Origin: an uncultured Eubacteriales bacterium
GTDB taxonomy: Bacteria > Bacillota > Clostridia > Oscillospirales > Oscillospiraceae
Reading direction: 5' to 3'
Assembly: GCA_900320765.1 (NCBI GenBank)
Contig: ONTN01000054.1
Coordinates: 1 to 8,259 of the forward strand
Length of the DNA: 8,259 bases
The position numbers were made by a program, and so were the translations under genes. The notes beneath the pieces are model-generated. The model saw nothing but the letters and a program-made list of their open reading frames with translations, made no database searches and was not told the origin of the DNA. Of the stretch, positions 7,581 to 8,259 are shown piece after piece. Position 1 is the stretch's first letter, and every line of letters starts with the position of its first letter.

Positions 7581-7609
7581 ATTATAACCAAAACCAAAAG
7601 CATTTGCAA
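7581..7609 (-). promoter_or_regulatory. Sigma-A-type promoter of the glmS-purBAC operon
   Basis: Read on the minus strand, TTGCAA (7604-7609) and TATAAT (7581-7586) are separated by exactly 17 bases. The -10 box is perfect and the -35 box matches TTGACA in four of six positions. Transcription would start near 7574, leaving a leader of about 57 bases before glmS. The spacer holds a TTTTGG tandem repeat. No attenuator, purine riboswitch or glmS ribozyme could be fitted into the short leader. Confidence 0.8.
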
Positions 7610-7674
7610 GGCGCAAACTACATAATAATCAAGATTTTGGGGCGTTCAGTCGCATACTTATCAACATATGCCGC

Positions 7675-8259
7675 TCACTGCTTTTGTATTTCGTATAGCT
7701 TTTTATAGATACCGTTCTTCTCCAAAAGCTCCTGATGAGTTCCGGACTCGCGTATCTTGCCCTTGTGCATAACGTGGATGCAGTCTGCGTGCTGGATCGT
7801 GCTGAGCCTGTGAGCTACCATTATCGTGGTGCGCCCCTCCATCAGAGTCTTGAGAGCGTCCTGGATAAGCTCCTCTGTCTCGGTATCGATATTGGCCGTC
7901 GCCTCGTCCATAACGAGGATAGAGGGGTCGTAGGCGAGCGTCCTCGCAAAGGATAGAAGCTGCCTCTGTCCTGCCGAGAGCGTTGCGCCTCTCTCGGTCA
8001 CGGGCTCATCGTACCTGTTCGGAAGCTGATTTATAAATCTGTCAGCGTTAACGGCGACGGACGAGCTCTCGATCTCGTCGTCTGTTATCTCATCGTCCAA
8101 AAGGCGGATATTGCTCTTTATATCGCCGGTGAAAATGAATACATCCTGCTGAACCTGGCCTATCGCTCTGCGGATCTCGTCTGTCGAGAGCGCGCGGATA
8201 TCGATATCGTCTATAAGGATCTGACCTTTTTGTATCTCGTAGTATCTTCCGATAAGATT
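7675..8259 (-). CDS. ABC exporter, C-terminal part of the ATP-binding domain (5' end outside window)
   Basis: The frame runs through the right edge; a TTG at 8100 is an internal leucine, not the start. The visible 194 residues begin just after where the Walker A motif would be. They show the Q-loop (QVQQD, 35-39), the NIRLLDDEITDDEI stretch (50-63), the signature LSAGQRQLLSFAR (94-106), Walker B with catalytic glutamate (ILVMDEAT, 114-121), the D-loop ANID (122-125) and the H-loop MVAHRLST (147-154). This pattern is typical of multidrug/lipid-type exporters with a fused membrane domain, often one half of a heterodimer (MdlB/YheH-like). The canonical residues suggest a hydrolysis-competent subunit. 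The substrate cannot be told, and the membrane domain and any partner gene lie outside. The stop is TGA, with no clear terminator before the glmS promoter. Confidence 0.93.
   Translation of the reverse strand, partial: NLIGRYYEIQKGQILIDDIDIRALSTDEIRRAIGQVQQDVFIFTGDIKSNIRLLDDEITDDEIESSSVAVNADRFINQLPNRYDEPVTERGATLSAGQRQLLSFARTLAYDPSILVMDEATANIDTETEELIQDALKTLMEGRTTIMVAHRLSTIQHADCIHVMHKGKIRESGTHQELLEKNGIYKKLYEIQKQ

Noticed and set aside
8098..8100. TTG at 8100 as the start of a 141-residue ABC protein
   Set aside because: The frame continues upstream through a clear Q-loop and the usual N-terminal part of the ATPase domain to the window edge.

Overview
The window looks like chromosomal DNA of a Gram-positive anaerobe of the class Clostridia, perhaps an Oscillospiraceae/Ruminococcaceae-type gut bacterium. 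This rests on the sequence variants of PurA and PurB, the strong AGGAG-type ribosome binding sites and the sigma-A-like promoter. It is a judgement from remembered family features, not from a search. No rRNA, tRNA or CRISPR array was seen.

Layout. (1) Positions 1-1962, plus strand: the 3' part of a large gene whose start lies off the left edge. It encodes six treble-clef/zinc-ribbon repeats, a Vsr-like nuclease domain between ribbons 1 and 2, and a C-terminal NUMOD1-like DNA-binding module. It is visibly more A/T-rich than the rest (38% GC in the first 60 bases, against 58% in a 60-base stretch of purC). (2) Positions 1963-2233: a non-coding junction with three 21-bp-spaced copies of TGCACCCCCCT, which may be a relic transposon end, followed by two strong hairpin terminators. 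(3) Positions 2234-7517, minus strand: a tight operon transcribed glmS-purB-purA-purC with gaps of 26, 12 and 11 bases. It is driven by a near-consensus promoter at 7581-7609. (4) Positions 7675-8259, minus strand: the C-terminal ATPase half of an ABC exporter, cut by the right edge.

How the genes work together. PurC, PurB and PurA form the aspartate-donating part of purine synthesis. PurC joins aspartate to CAIR, and PurB removes fumarate to give AICAR. PurA joins aspartate to IMP, and PurB again removes fumarate to give AMP. GlmS, first in the operon, makes glucosamine-6-phosphate for cell wall precursors. It does not carry the glmS ribozyme expected in many Firmicutes. The nuclease gene converges on this operon and is the accessory part of the window. 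The most interesting items are its domain architecture and the C-rich repeat array beside it.
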